A stretch of DNA of 58,072 bases. Source: an uncultured Sutterella sp. Its GTDB lineage: Bacteria; Pseudomonadota; Gammaproteobacteria; Burkholderiales; Burkholderiaceae_F. The position numbers and the translations under genes are program-made. Below are positions 50,676 through 58,072 of this stretch, one piece after another (positions within the stretch are counted from its first letter, which is position 1; every line of letters begins with the position of its first letter). The notes beneath the pieces are model-generated. The model had not been told where the DNA came from. It saw only the letters and a list, made by a program, of their open reading frames with translations, and ran no database searches. The stretch lies in assembly GCA_900770335.1 (NCBI GenBank), contig CAAGKD010000125.1:1-58072 (forward strand). Direction: 5' to 3'.

Positions 50676-50703
50676 CGGCCGGCGGAGGGCGCTCCGTCGG
50701 CCG
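50676..50703 (-). terminator. terminator after ahpF
   Basis: A 12-bp stem pairs 50676-50687 (cggccggcggag) with 50692-50703 with one mismatch and a 4-nt loop. On the minus strand it is followed by TTCTTGTTTTTCC. It lies 43 bp past the ahpF stop. Confidence 0.85.
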
Positions 50704-50746
50704 AAAGGGGAGGCGTCAGCCCGGGCCGGTCAGGCCCTCAAGGCGA

Positions 50747-52306
50747 TCAATCCTGTTGCCGAATGAGCCAGTCGAAGGCGCCGAGCGCCGCGACGGCGCC
50801 GCCGCCCAGGGCGATCACGACCTGCTTGTAGGGCGAGCTCGTGCAGTCGCCGCCCGCGAAGACGCCCGGCGCGGAGGTGGCGCCATGGGCGTCCGTGATC
50901 ACCTCGCCCCGGTCGTTGAGGTCCGCGACGCCGCGCAGGAAGTCCGTGTTGGGCACGAGGCCGATCTGGACGAAGCACCCGGAGGCCGGGACCGTGCTCC
51001 TCTCGCCCGTCGTCTTGTCGCGGAACGCGACGCCCGTGAGCGCATTGCCGTCGCCCTCGATCTCCTCGATCACGGCGTTGGTGACGATGCGGGCGTTGGA
51101 GGTCGACTCGAGGCGCTTCACGAGCACCTCGTCGGCGGTGAGGCGCGGTCCGCGCTGCAGGAGCGTGACGGAGCGGCAGAGCGCGGCGAGGTCGATGGCT
51201 GCCTCGACGCCGGAGTTGCCGCCGCCCGCGACGACGACGTCCTTGCCCTTGAAGAGGGGACCGTCGCAGTGCGGGCAGTAGGCGACGCCGCGGCTGCGGT
51301 ACTCGCGCTCGCCGGGCACGCCGAGCTCGCGCCAGCGCGCGCCCGAGCAGACGACGACGGCGCGCGCCTCAAGGCGCCCGCCTCCGGAGAGCGTGGTGGT
51401 CCAGAGCCCGCCTTCGCCCCGCGTGAGGGCCGTGACGCGCTCGAGCGCGGTCACGTCGACGCCGTAGTGATTGACGTGCTCCATGAAGCGGCCGCCGAGG
51501 GCGACGCCGTCAGTGAGCAGGATCGACGTGAAGTTCTCAATCGAGCTCGTTTCGTTCACCTGGCCGCCCGGACGCTCGCAGACGAGCCCCGTGCGCAGGC
51601 CCTTGCGCGCGGCGTAGATCGCGGCGGTCGCGCCCGCGGGGCCCGCGCCGACGACGAGGACGTCAAAGGGCTTCTTCGCCGAGATGCGCTCGGCCTGGGC
51701 CTTGACGAACCCCTCGTCGAGCTTCGCGACGATCTCGCCGAGCTCGTGGCGGCCCGACATGAAGGGCTCGCCGTTGAGGTACACCGTCGGGACGGCCATG
51801 ACGCGCCGGGCCTTCACCTCGTCGGGGAAGAGCGCGCCGTCGATCACGTCCACGGTGACGTTCGGGTTGAGGATCGCCATCAGGCTGAGCGCCTGCACCA
51901 CGTCCGGGCAGTTGTGGCACGACAGGGACATGTAGACCTCAAAGGCGTGCCGGCCCGGCAGGGCCTTCACGCGCTCGAGGAGCTCGGGCGCCTCGCGGCT
52001 CGGGTAGCCGCTCGACTGGAGCATGGCGAGGATGAAGGACGAGAACTCGTGCCCCATCGGAAGCGCGGCGAAGCGCACGCGCCCGGCGGCGCCCGACGCG
52101 CCGACGGTGAAGCTCGGCCGCCGCACGTCCGCGGCGGCGTCCTCGGTTTCGAGCGTCACCTTGCCGGAGACGGAGGCGACGTCGCGCAGGAGCGACTGGA
52201 TCTGTCCGGACTCGGCCGACCCGTCGGGGGCGAGCGTGAGCGTGATCGGATTCATGAGGCGGTCGAGGTACTCCCTGACCTTCTGGAGGGTGGCGGCGTC
52301 GAGCAT
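50747..52306 (-). CDS. ahpF: alkyl hydroperoxide reductase subunit F
   Basis: NADH-dependent flavoprotein disulfide reductase that recycles AhpC. The 519 residues equal E. coli AhpF (521 aa). The N-terminal double thioredoxin fold carries the C130-HN-C133 disulfide. FAD and NAD loops are VVGAGPAGATAA (218-229) and AGGGNSGVEAA (about 359-369). The reductase disulfide is C344-PH-C347. It follows ahpC by 123 bp, and the gap holds hairpins that probably lower its expression relative to ahpC. Confidence 0.97.
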   Translation of the reverse strand: MLDAATLQKVREYLDRLMNPITLTLAPDGSAESGQIQSLLRDVASVSGKVTLETEDAAADVRRPSFTVGASGAAGRVRFAALPMGHEFSSFILAMLQSSGYPSREAPELLERVKALPGRHAFEVYMSLSCHNCPDVVQALSLMAILNPNVTVDVIDGALFPDEVKARRVMAVPTVYLNGEPFMSGRHELGEIVAKLDEGFVKAQAERISAKKPFDVLVVGAGPAGATAAIYAARKGLRTGLVCERPGGQVNETSSIENFTSILLTDGVALGGRFMEHVNHYGVDVTALERVTALTRGEGGLWTTTLSGGGRLEARAVVVCSGARWRELGVPGEREYRSRGVAYCPHCDGPLFKGKDVVVAGGGNSGVEAAIDLAALCRSVTLLQRGPRLTADEVLVKRLESTSNARIVTNAVIEEIEGDGNALTGVAFRDKTTGERSTVPASGCFVQIGLVPNTDFLRGVADLNDRGEVITDAHGATSAPGVFAGGDCTSSPYKQVVIALGGGAVAALGAFDWLIRQQD

Positions 52307-52337
52307 GCGAGTGGTCTTGCAAATGATTGAGCGTGAA

Positions 52338-52372
52338 AAGGGCCGCGGTCCGATCGCTCGGATGCGGCCCTT
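52338..52372 (-). terminator. intercistronic hairpin between ahpC and ahpF
   Basis: A 9-bp stem AAGGGCCGC (52338-52346) with GCGGCCCTT (52364-52372) is followed on the minus strand by TTTTCACGC. A second perfect 9-bp hairpin without T-run lies closer to ahpC (52393-52415, loop CTTCC). This is a plausible partial terminator giving more ahpC than ahpF message. Confidence 0.72.
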
Positions 52373-52429
52373 CCTGTATCCGGGGATCGCGGGATCCGGA
52401 CCTTCCGTCCGGATCAGATCAGCCGGCGA

Positions 52430-52993
52430 TCAGATCTTGCCGACCAGATCGAACGACGGGGTGAGCGTCTCCTTGCCGGGGCGCCACTTGGCCGGGCAGA
52501 CCTCGCCGGGGTTCTTCTCGACGTACTGCGCGGCCTCGATCTTGCGCAGAAGCTCGGCGGCGTCGCGGCCGATGCCGCCGTCATGGTGCTCCATCACGAC
52601 GATCTTGCCGGCGGGGTTGATCACGAAGGTGCCGCGCTCGGCGAGGCCGTCCTTCTCGATCATGACGTCGAAGTTGCGGGCGAGGACGCCGGCCTTGTCA
52701 CCGAGCATCGGGAACTGCACCTTGCCGACGGCCGAGGAGGACTCGTGCCAGGCCTTGTGCGTGAAGTGCGTGTCGGTGGAGACCGAGTAGATCTCGACGC
52801 CGAGCTTCCTGAACTCCTCGTAGTGGTCGGCGAGATCCTCGAGCTCGGTCGGGCAGACGAACGTGAAGTCGGCCGGATAGAAGAACACGACGGACCAGTG
52901 GCCCTTGAGATCAGCGTCCGTGACCTTCTTGAAGGCGCCGTTGTGGTAGGCCTCGGTTTCGAACGGGAGAATTTCAGTCGTAAGAAGAGACAT
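52430..52993 (-). CDS. ahpC: alkyl hydroperoxide reductase subunit C (peroxiredoxin)
   Basis: Typical 2-Cys peroxiredoxin reducing H2O2 and organic peroxides. The 187 residues equal E. coli AhpC. Peroxidatic C47 is in FYPADFTFVCPTE and resolving C166 is in GEVCPAKW. The GG(L/V/I)G-type loop (GGIG, 139-142) and a C-terminal tail mark the peroxide-sensitive type. Ribosome site AAGGA precedes the ATG. A sigma-70 promoter and an OxyR operator lie immediately upstream, so it is the first gene of an OxyR-controlled ahpC-ahpF unit. Confidence 0.98.
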   Translation of the reverse strand: MSLLTTEILPFETEAYHNGAFKKVTDADLKGHWSVVFFYPADFTFVCPTELEDLADHYEEFRKLGVEIYSVSTDTHFTHKAWHESSSAVGKVQFPMLGDKAGVLARNFDVMIEKDGLAERGTFVINPAGKIVVMEHHDGGIGRDAAELLRKIEAAQYVEKNPGEVCPAKWRPGKETLTPSFDLVGKI

Positions 52994-53054
52994 CAGAAGT
53001 TCCTTTGAGTTGAGCGCGAGCGCTGTTTCAGGGAAATGTTTTGAACTGCTCCGC

Positions 53055-53083
53055 AGTGTAGCAACAAACTATCGCGTCGTCAA
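53055..53083 (-). promoter_or_regulatory. sigma-70 promoter of ahpCF
   Basis: On the minus strand a -35 TTGACG (53083-53078) is separated by exactly 17 bp from a -10 TACACT (53060-53055). The start of transcription would be about 53048, giving a leader of about 55 nt to the ahpC ATG. It is the best core promoter in the window and abuts the OxyR site. Confidence 0.88.
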
Positions 53084-53088
53084 TAGTG

Positions 53089-53125
53089 ATAGAAAAAAGC
53101 TATCAATAGGGTCGAAAAAAGCTAT
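53089..53125. promoter_or_regulatory. OxyR operator upstream of ahpC
   Basis: Four tetramers are spaced by exactly seven bases each: ATAG (53089-53092), CTAT (53100-53103), GTCG (53111-53114) and CTAT (53122-53125). This is the OxyR pattern ATAG-N7-CTAT-N7-ATAG-N7-CTAT with only the third element degenerate. The edge is 5 bp upstream of the -35, the position from which OxyR activates. OxyR itself is not in the window. Confidence 0.85.
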
Positions 53126-53146
53126 CAGGCGCTGTTTCCGGACGCC

Positions 53147-53512
53147 TCAGCGAAGACGATCGAACTGCTTGCGGATGTTGGGGGCGAGCCGCTCGAGCGC
53201 GTCGAGCGTCGTGAAGATGGAGGTGCGTCCGCGCTGGGAGAGCTCGCGGAAGCGCGAGAGGAGCTCGTTCTCCTCGGCGATGACGAGGTGGCGCTCGGCG
53301 GTGAGGATGTAGAGCACGTCAAAGCCGCAGGCCGCGAGGCGCGGCATGCGCCAGACGCCGGGGTCCGAGTCGCCGGACTCAAACTTCCCGTAGGCTTCGA
53401 GCGGAACGCCGAGGAGCTGCGCGATCTGCCGCGGCGCGTAGCCGAGGCGTTCGCGCTCGCCGCGCAGCCGCGCGCCGAGCTCCTGCCGCTTCTTGGTGGA
53501 CGTGGTTGCCAT
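53147..53512 (-). CDS. XRE-family helix-turn-helix regulator
   Basis: Small DNA-binding protein of 121 residues. The HTH spans about 12-66: LGARLRGERERLGYAPRQIA, then LLGVPLEAYGKFESGDSDP in place of the usual recognition-helix region. The segment AACGFDVLYILTAER is common in XRE regulators next to phage-derived or stress operons. The C-terminal half is helical and charged with no known ligand domain. It lies just upstream of the ahpC OxyR site on the same strand. Its target is unknown and there is no sign of toxin partnership. Confidence 0.8.
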   Translation of the reverse strand: MATTSTKKRQELGARLRGERERLGYAPRQIAQLLGVPLEAYGKFESGDSDPGVWRMPRLAACGFDVLYILTAERHLVIAEENELLSRFRELSQRGRTSIFTTLDALERLAPNIRKQFDRLR

Positions 53513-53663
53513 GATTCCGCTTCGAGGGAGGTGGAGGTGCCGGACGCGTCCGGGCGCGCCCGCTTCCGTGAGTATACGGTGGCGGACGCCCGGAGCGGCA
53601 GGGGGCGGATCGCGCCTCTGACAGGGCGCCCGCCGCCTGCGGGATCTTCGGGCGGTTCGGACG

Positions 53664-54758
53664 TCAGACGTTGAAGAGGAAGTTCATGACGTCGCCGTCT
53701 TGGACGACGTAGTCCTTGCCCTCGGCGCGCATCTTGCCCGCCTCCTGGGCGCCCTTTTCGCCCTTGTGGGCGATGTAGTCCTCGTAGCCGATCGTCTGGG
53801 CGCGGATGAAGCCGCGCTCGAAGTCGGTGTGGATGACGCCCGCGGCCTGGGGCGCGGTGTCGCCCTTGTGGATCGTCCAGGCGCGGACCTCTTTCACGCC
53901 GGCCGTGAAGTAGGTCTGCAGGCCGAGCAGGTCATAGGCGGCGCGGATGACGCGGTTGAGGCCTGGCTCGTGCATGCCCATGTCCTCGAGGAACATCTCC
54001 TTGTCGGCGTCGTCGAGGTCGGCGATGTCGGCCTCGGTCTTGGCGCAGACGGCGACGACAGGGGCGCGCTCGGCGGCGGCGTACTCGCGCACGGCGTCAA
54101 GCAGCGGATTGTTCTCGAACCCGTGGTCCTCGACGTTGGCGACGTACATCGTCGGCTTCATCGTGAGCAGGAAGAGCTGGCGCAGGACGAGGCGCTCCTC
54201 GTCGGTGAGGGCGACCGAGCGGGCGGGGCGGCCTTCGTTGAGCGCGGGCTGGATCTTTTCGAGCGCGAGGACGAGCTTGAGGGCCTCCTTGTCGCCGCCC
54301 GAGCGGGCCTGCTTGGCGTAGCGGTTGAGCGCCTTCTCGACGGCCTGGAGGTCGGCGAGGGCGAGCTCGGTGTTGATGACGCCGATGTCGTTGAGCGGAT
54401 TGACCTCGCCGGCGACGTGGACGATGTTCTCGTCGTCGAAGCACCGGACGATGTGGGCGATGGCGTCGCACTCGCGGATGTTGGCGAGGAACTGGTTGCC
54501 GAGGCCCTCACCCTTGCTCGCGCCCGCAACGAGGCCGGCGATGTCGACGAACTCGACGGCGGCAGGGACGATGCGCTCGGGATGGACGATTTCGGCGAGC
54601 TTGTTGAGGCGCGGATCGGGCACTTCAACGATGCCGACGTTGGGCTCGATCGTGCAGAAGGGGTAGTTCTCAGCGGCGATGCCCGCCTTGGTGAGCGCGT
54701 TGAAGATGGTGGACTTGCCGACGTTGGGCAGGCCGACGATGCCGCATTTCAGACCCAT
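53664..54758 (-). CDS. ychF: redox-regulated ribosome-associated ATPase YchF (EngD)
   Basis: Obg-family P-loop protein that prefers ATP over GTP and binds ribosomes. The 364 residues equal E. coli YchF (363 aa). P-loop is GLPNVGKSTIFNALT (8-22), then DIAGLVAGASKGEGLGNQFL (about 72-91), and the atypical G4 NVED. A coiled-coil insert (about 130-200) and a C-terminal TGS domain with AWTIHKGDTAPQAAGVIH (about 300-317) follow. It is downstream of pth and DUF523. YchF overproduction is known to raise oxidative sensitivity, which makes the neighbouring ahpCF interesting but not proof of a link. Confidence 0.96.
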   Translation of the reverse strand: MGLKCGIVGLPNVGKSTIFNALTKAGIAAENYPFCTIEPNVGIVEVPDPRLNKLAEIVHPERIVPAAVEFVDIAGLVAGASKGEGLGNQFLANIRECDAIAHIVRCFDDENIVHVAGEVNPLNDIGVINTELALADLQAVEKALNRYAKQARSGGDKEALKLVLALEKIQPALNEGRPARSVALTDEERLVLRQLFLLTMKPTMYVANVEDHGFENNPLLDAVREYAAAERAPVVAVCAKTEADIADLDDADKEMFLEDMGMHEPGLNRVIRAAYDLLGLQTYFTAGVKEVRAWTIHKGDTAPQAAGVIHTDFERGFIRAQTIGYEDYIAHKGEKGAQEAGKMRAEGKDYVVQDGDVMNFLFNV

Positions 54759-54848
54759 GATGGTTTCTCTCTGTTCTGGCTGGCCTTCAGCCAGCGCTTC
54801 GTTGTTCGGAATCCGCTCGGAGGCTCCCGGCAGGCCGGGGCCGGGCGG

Positions 54849-55379
54849 CTATTCTAAGTGTTCACGCTGCTCCGCGGCCCGGAAAAGCCCGGCAAGGCCC
54901 GCCCCGGGCGTCTCCTCGCTCGTGACGAGAACGCCCGCTTGGGCGAGGGCCTGCGCGGCGACGCCCCGTCCGGGGCGGAGGATTCCGCGGAACGCGCCGT
55001 CGTAGACGCCGTCCGGGCCGCACGAGGGGCTTCTCGCCTTGAGAAGCGCATGGCGCGCGCCCTCGCGGCGCGCCGCCTCGCAGGCGAGGAGCGCTCCGCG
55101 GACGTACTCGGCCGTCGCGTCGAACCCCTCGCGCGAGCGCACGCACGCCCGGCCCTCGAGGACGTCGCGCGCCGAGGCGCCCGGATCGATCTCGCAGGGC
55201 GGACGGGGGACGGGCAGGCCTCCGTCCGTCTCCGGGCAGATCGGGATCCAGCGGATCCGGGCAAGCGTCTGCGGAGCGAGCAGCCGCTCGGCGAGGCCGC
55301 CCTTGGAGCGCCCGTCATAGCGGCAGGGCTCTCCGAGCAGGCAGCGGCTCACGAGAACCGGCAGCCGCGCGGCGGTCAT
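54849..55379 (-). CDS. DUF523 family protein (possible Fe-S thiouracil desulfurase, TudS-like)
   Basis: A 176-residue protein with the DUF523 signature VSRCLLGEPCRYDGRSK (10-26), PICPETDGGLPVPRPPCEI (46-64, by key residues) and ARSPSCGPDGVYDG (115-128). Conserved cysteines C13, C48 and C120 would match the three ligands of the [4Fe-5S] cluster in TudS, a DUF523 member that removes sulfur from thiouracil. C19 and C62 are additional. The start overlaps the pth stop (ATGA), so it is translationally coupled to pth. A role in tRNA-derived thiobase handling would suit the location, but this is inference. Confidence 0.85.
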   Translation of the reverse strand: MTAARLPVLVSRCLLGEPCRYDGRSKGGLAERLLAPQTLARIRWIPICPETDGGLPVPRPPCEIDPGASARDVLEGRACVRSREGFDATAEYVRGALLACEAARREGARHALLKARSPSCGPDGVYDGAFRGILRPGRGVAAQALAQAGVLVTSEETPGAGLAGLFRAAEQREHLE

Positions 55380-55996
55380 TTCCCGGCGGCCTTCGGAGGA
55401 TTGCCGAACGAGGCGATGGCGCGGTGCGCCTTCTCCATGTCGCCCTCAGCCCAGAGCAGAGCGGTCTCGAGCGCCGCGTCCTCGCACTTCTCGATCGCAG
55501 CGCGGTGCTCCGCGCTCGGGCTCGAGAGCACGAAGTCGGCGACCTGCTGCGCGAGGCCGAGCGTGCGGGGATGCCCGATGCCGAGGCGCAGGCGCCAGAA
55601 GTTCGGCGTGCCGAGCTGCTGGGAGATCGACTTGAGGCCGTTGTGGCCCGCATTGCCGCCGCCCTGCTTGATGCGCATGCAGCCCGGGAGGAGGTCCATC
55701 TCGTCATGGACGACGAGGATCTCCTCGGGCTTGATCTTGTAGTAGTTCGCGACCGCGGAGACGGATTCGCCCGAGCAGTTCATGAAGGTGAGGGGCTTGA
55801 GGAGCCAGACCTCGGCGCCGCTCAAGCGCACGCGCGAGACCTCGCCGCGGAACTTGCTCTCCTCGCGCAGGCTGCCGCCCGCCTTGCGGGCGAGCGCGTC
55901 AACGAACCGGAAACCCGCGTTGTGGCGGGTCGAGGCGTATTCCGACCCCGGATTGCCGAGGCCGACGATCAGCCGGATGGGTGCGGACTTTGCCAT
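55376..55996 (-). CDS. pth: peptidyl-tRNA hydrolase
   Basis: Recycles peptidyl-tRNA dropped by ribosomes. The 206 residues match E. coli Pth (194 aa) plus a short tail. LIVGLGNPGSEYASTRHNAGF (9-29, key residues N15, H25) contains the catalytic histidine. KPLTFMNCSGESV (about 71-83) and HDEMDLLPG (about 99-107) complete the active site, followed by GGGNAGHNGLKSI. It heads the pth-DUF523-ychF run. Pth and YchF are neighbours in many bacteria; the DUF523 gene is inserted between them here. Confidence 0.96.
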   Translation of the reverse strand: MAKSAPIRLIVGLGNPGSEYASTRHNAGFRFVDALARKAGGSLREESKFRGEVSRVRLSGAEVWLLKPLTFMNCSGESVSAVANYYKIKPEEILVVHDEMDLLPGCMRIKQGGGNAGHNGLKSISQQLGTPNFWRLRLGIGHPRTLGLAQQVADFVLSSPSAEHRAAIEKCEDAALETALLWAEGDMEKAHRAIASFGNPPKAAGK

Positions 55997-56028
55997 GGAA
56001 GCGTCTCCTTGGGGAAAATCACCCGGGA

Positions 56029-57843
56029 TCAGCGGCGCGAGCCGCGGCGATCCTCGTCGTCAAAGCGCGCGTAGCGGCTCTCGCGGCGGTCGTCGTCGAG
56101 GCGGGGGCGCTCCTCCCAGCCGCGGCTGCGCGGACGGCGCTCAAACCCCTCTTCGCGGGATTCGCGGGGCTCGCGGGCGGCGCCGCCGTTGTCCGGGCGG
56201 ACCGTCACCGGACGGCCCTTGAAGCGAACGCCCTGCATGGCGTCGAGCACCTGGTCGGCGACGCCGCTCTCAACCTCGACGAGCGTGAAGCGGTCGGCGA
56301 TGTCGATCGCGCCGATGGCGCGCGAGCTCACGTTGGCCTCGTTGGCGATCGCGCCGACGATGTCGCCCGGGCGGATGCCGGACATGCGGCCCGCGCCGAT
56401 GAAGAGGCGCGTCATCCCGGCCTCGGGCTCGCCGATCTCGCGGCGGGGGCCGCGCTCGCGGCGCGGACCGTCCTCGCCGCGGCGCTCGGAGCGCTCACGG
56501 CGTTCGCGGGCGGCGAAGGCGGGGATCTCCATGTTGTCGTCCGTCTCGCCCGAGGACTCGAGCGCGTAGCGGATGGCGGCGGCGGCGACGTCCATCGGAT
56601 CGTGCTCCTCGCAGAGCGACTCGACGATGACGTGGAAGCGGTCGAGATCGCCCTTGGCGAGGATCTCCGCGACGGCGCCGCGGGTCACCTCGAGGCGCTT
56701 GGCCTGCACGTCGGTCGCCGACGGGACCGAGCGCATCTCGATCGTCGAGCGCGTGAAGCGCTCGAGGGCGCGCAGCTGGCGGTGCTCGCGCGGCTCGAGG
56801 AGCGTGATCGCCGTGCCGGTGCGGCCCGCGCGGCCGGTGCGGCCGATGCGGTGAACGTACGTTTCGAACGAGGCCGGGATGCCGAAGTTGATGACGTGCG
56901 TGAGGTTCTCGAGGTCGATGCCGCGGGCGGCGACGTCGGTGGCGACGATGGCGTCGAGCTGGCCCGAGCGGGCGCGCTTCATGACGCGGTCGCGCGTGGG
57001 CTGGTCAAGGCCGCCGTGAAGGGCCTCGACGCTGTAGCCGCGAACGCGCAGCGCCTCGGTGAGCTCGTCGACCTCGTTGCGGGTGCGCGCGAAGATGATC
57101 GCGAGCTCGGGGTCCTCGAGGTCGAGGATGCGGCCGAGCGCGGCGGTGCGGTAGTTGCGCGGAACGACGTAGGCGATCTGCGGCACGCGCGGGGCGGCGC
57201 CCTCGGGCGTCTCCTTGCGGGCGATGGCGATGCGCTCGGGGTCGTTGAGGTGCTCGTCGGCGATGCGCGCGATCCGCGGCGGGAGCGTGGCCGAGAAGAG
57301 CGCCGTCTGGACGTGCTCGGGCAGCGCCTCGAAGATGGCGTCGAGCTCGTCGGCGAAGCCGAGGTCGAGCATCTCGTCGGCCTCGTCGAGCACGACTGCG
57401 CGGATGCCCTCGAGCGTGAGCGTGCCGCGCTGGATGTGGTCGAGCGCGCGGCCCGGCGTGGCGACGACGACGTGCGTGCCGCGGCGCAGGGCGCGGATCT
57501 GGCGGCCGTACTCCTGGCCGCCGTAGATCGGCGTCACGATGAGGCCGGCGTCGCGGCCGTAGCTGTGGAAGGACTCCGCGACCTGCAGGCAGAGCTCCCG
57601 GGTCGGCGTGAGCACGAGGATGAGCGGCTCGCCGGGCTCGGCGCCGAGCGCGAAGCGCTCGATCATCGGGAGCGCGAAGGCGGCGGTCTTGCCCGTGCCC
57701 GTTGCGGCCTGGCCAAGGACGTCGCGGCCGGCGAGGATCGCCGGAATGGCGGCCTCCTGGATCGGGGTGGGCTCCTCGAAGCCGAGGGCGGAGAGGGAGG
57801 TTATGAGCTGCTCGGACAGTCCGAGCTCGGCGAAAGTGGCCAT
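56029..57843 (-). CDS. deaD: DEAD-box RNA helicase DeaD/CsdA
   Basis: ATP-dependent RNA helicase for cold-adapted mRNA turnover and 50S assembly. The 604 residues compare with 629 in E. coli. The Q motif GFEEPTPIQ (about 21-29) is followed by ATGTGKT (I), PTRELCLQ (Ia), DEAD (II), SAT (III) and HRIGRTGRAGRTG (VI). The DbpA-type RNA-binding domain (about 465-540) begins TRLFIGAGRMSGIRPGDIVG. Arg/Glu-rich tails around 440-465 and 545-604 are low complexity. The leader upstream is about 230 bp with no other gene, compatible with the long 5' leader of cold-shock helicases. Confidence 0.95.
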   Translation of the reverse strand: MATFAELGLSEQLITSLSALGFEEPTPIQEAAIPAILAGRDVLGQAATGTGKTAAFALPMIERFALGAEPGEPLILVLTPTRELCLQVAESFHSYGRDAGLIVTPIYGGQEYGRQIRALRRGTHVVVATPGRALDHIQRGTLTLEGIRAVVLDEADEMLDLGFADELDAIFEALPEHVQTALFSATLPPRIARIADEHLNDPERIAIARKETPEGAAPRVPQIAYVVPRNYRTAALGRILDLEDPELAIIFARTRNEVDELTEALRVRGYSVEALHGGLDQPTRDRVMKRARSGQLDAIVATDVAARGIDLENLTHVINFGIPASFETYVHRIGRTGRAGRTGTAITLLEPREHRQLRALERFTRSTIEMRSVPSATDVQAKRLEVTRGAVAEILAKGDLDRFHVIVESLCEEHDPMDVAAAAIRYALESSGETDDNMEIPAFAARERRERSERRGEDGPRRERGPRREIGEPEAGMTRLFIGAGRMSGIRPGDIVGAIANEANVSSRAIGAIDIADRFTLVEVESGVADQVLDAMQGVRFKGRPVTVRPDNGGAAREPRESREEGFERRPRSRGWEERPRLDDDRRESRYARFDDEDRRGSRR

Positions 57844-57993
57844 GCTGTCTGGGATCCTTGTGAAAATGCGGGGTGTGCCGGCCGGCCTCGCACAACAGAT
57901 CTCAGGGACGCGGGCGGAAGAGGCGCAGCGGCGGCGCCGCGTGCGCGCCTCGGAGGGCCGCGTGCGGCGGAAATGGAATTCGGGCGGCTCTCC

Positions 57994-58007
57994 GGGGGGG
58001 GGGGGGG
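57994..58007. repeat. 14-base G homopolymer upstream of deaD
   Basis: Fourteen consecutive G lie 151 bp upstream of the deaD ATG, near the right edge. The flanking 57844-58072 stretch holds no gene I can support. Tracts this long can slip and vary promoter spacing, but they are also a common sequencing or assembly artefact. The following cggctcccccta resembles the terminator arm at 7691-7702, so a terminator of the gene beyond the edge may lie here. Confidence 0.9.
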
Positions 58008-58072
58008 ACCCGCCCGTGACGGGGCCGCGGCGGCTCCCCCTACAACGACTCCGGCCCCTGCGGGGGCATCCA

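Noticed and set aside
49034..52330. Very long plus-strand open frame (over 1,000 codons) opposite asmA and ahpF
   Set aside because: It is antisense to two clearly recognised genes, has a repetitive Arg/Ala/Asp/Glu/Val composition and no motif. GC-rich third positions create such shadow frames throughout the window.
1..58072. CRISPR array, transposons, prophage, tRNA or rRNA genes
   Set aside because: No regularly spaced repeats, transposase or integrase motifs, cloverleaf-like sequences or rRNA segments were recognised on either strand.

Overview
The window is about 58 kb of GC-rich, gene-dense chromosomal DNA. Gene content and order point to a betaproteobacterium of the order Burkholderiales. 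The supporting blocks are metK|lpxL-lpxL-dapF, envC-ctpA-ThiF/MoeB divergent from yibN-secB, ftsY-ppx-ftsE-ftsX-rpoH, rsmD-coaD, pth-ychF and slt|5-FTHF cyclo-ligase. An exported [FeFe]-hydrogenase plus a mostly anaerobe-compatible gene set makes a gut Sutterellaceae-type organism the best guess. That placement is inference from content, not from a marker-gene comparison. I see no tRNA, rRNA, CRISPR array, transposase or prophage. Nearly all of it is core chromosome.

Layout. 0.2-3.3 kb: uracil permease divergent from prfC. 3.4-9.1 kb: a minus-strand hydrogenase module, hydA-hydB-cytochrome b then hydF, with an upstream radical-SAM HemN-like gene. The 525-bp AT-richer region between hydA and the HemN-like gene carries an FNR-type box. 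9.2-18 kb: acyl-CoA ligase, cysK, uup, lpoA-like, rsmI, ppk2. 17.9-18.2 kb: an intergenic region with two 16-bp parS centromere sites, suggesting the window lies on the origin-proximal part of the chromosome. 18.2-27.2 kb: CBS protein, ttcA, folB, DUF2905, cca, slt, 5-FTHF cyclo-ligase, trpS, metK. 27.5-35.7 kb, plus strand: two lipid A-type acyltransferases, dapF, rlmI, a COG0523 GTPase, dksA with a strikingly structured leader, a HAD phosphatase and sppA. 35.7-39.4 kb, minus strand: moeB-like, ctpA, envC. 39.5-41.5 kb, plus strand: yibN, secB, a NarL-type regulator. 41.5-47.2 kb, minus strand: trmL, rpoH, ftsX, ftsE, ppx, ftsY. 47.2-48.5 kb: rsmD-coaD. 48.5-53.5 kb, minus strand: asmA, ahpF, ahpC with a clear OxyR site and sigma-70 promoter, and an XRE regulator. 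53.7-57.8 kb, minus strand: ychF, DUF523, pth, deaD. The last 230 bp are non-coding and contain a 14-G run.

How it fits together. Most genes serve translation and RNA modification (prfC, rsmI, ttcA, cca, trpS, rlmI, trmL, rsmD, pth, ychF, deaD), envelope growth and division (lpoA, slt, lpxL pair, dapF, envC, ctpA, ftsEX, asmA), protein targeting (secB, ftsY, yibN) and stress control (rpoH, dksA, ppk2/ppx, ahpCF). EnvC and FtsEX, both encoded here, are known partners in activating septal amidases. The least ordinary element is the hydrogenase. Its small subunit carries a Tat signal, and a di-heme cytochrome b is translationally coupled to it. This suggests a periplasm-facing, quinone-linked H2-oxidising (or H2-evolving) enzyme. 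The maturases HydE and HydG are not in this window.
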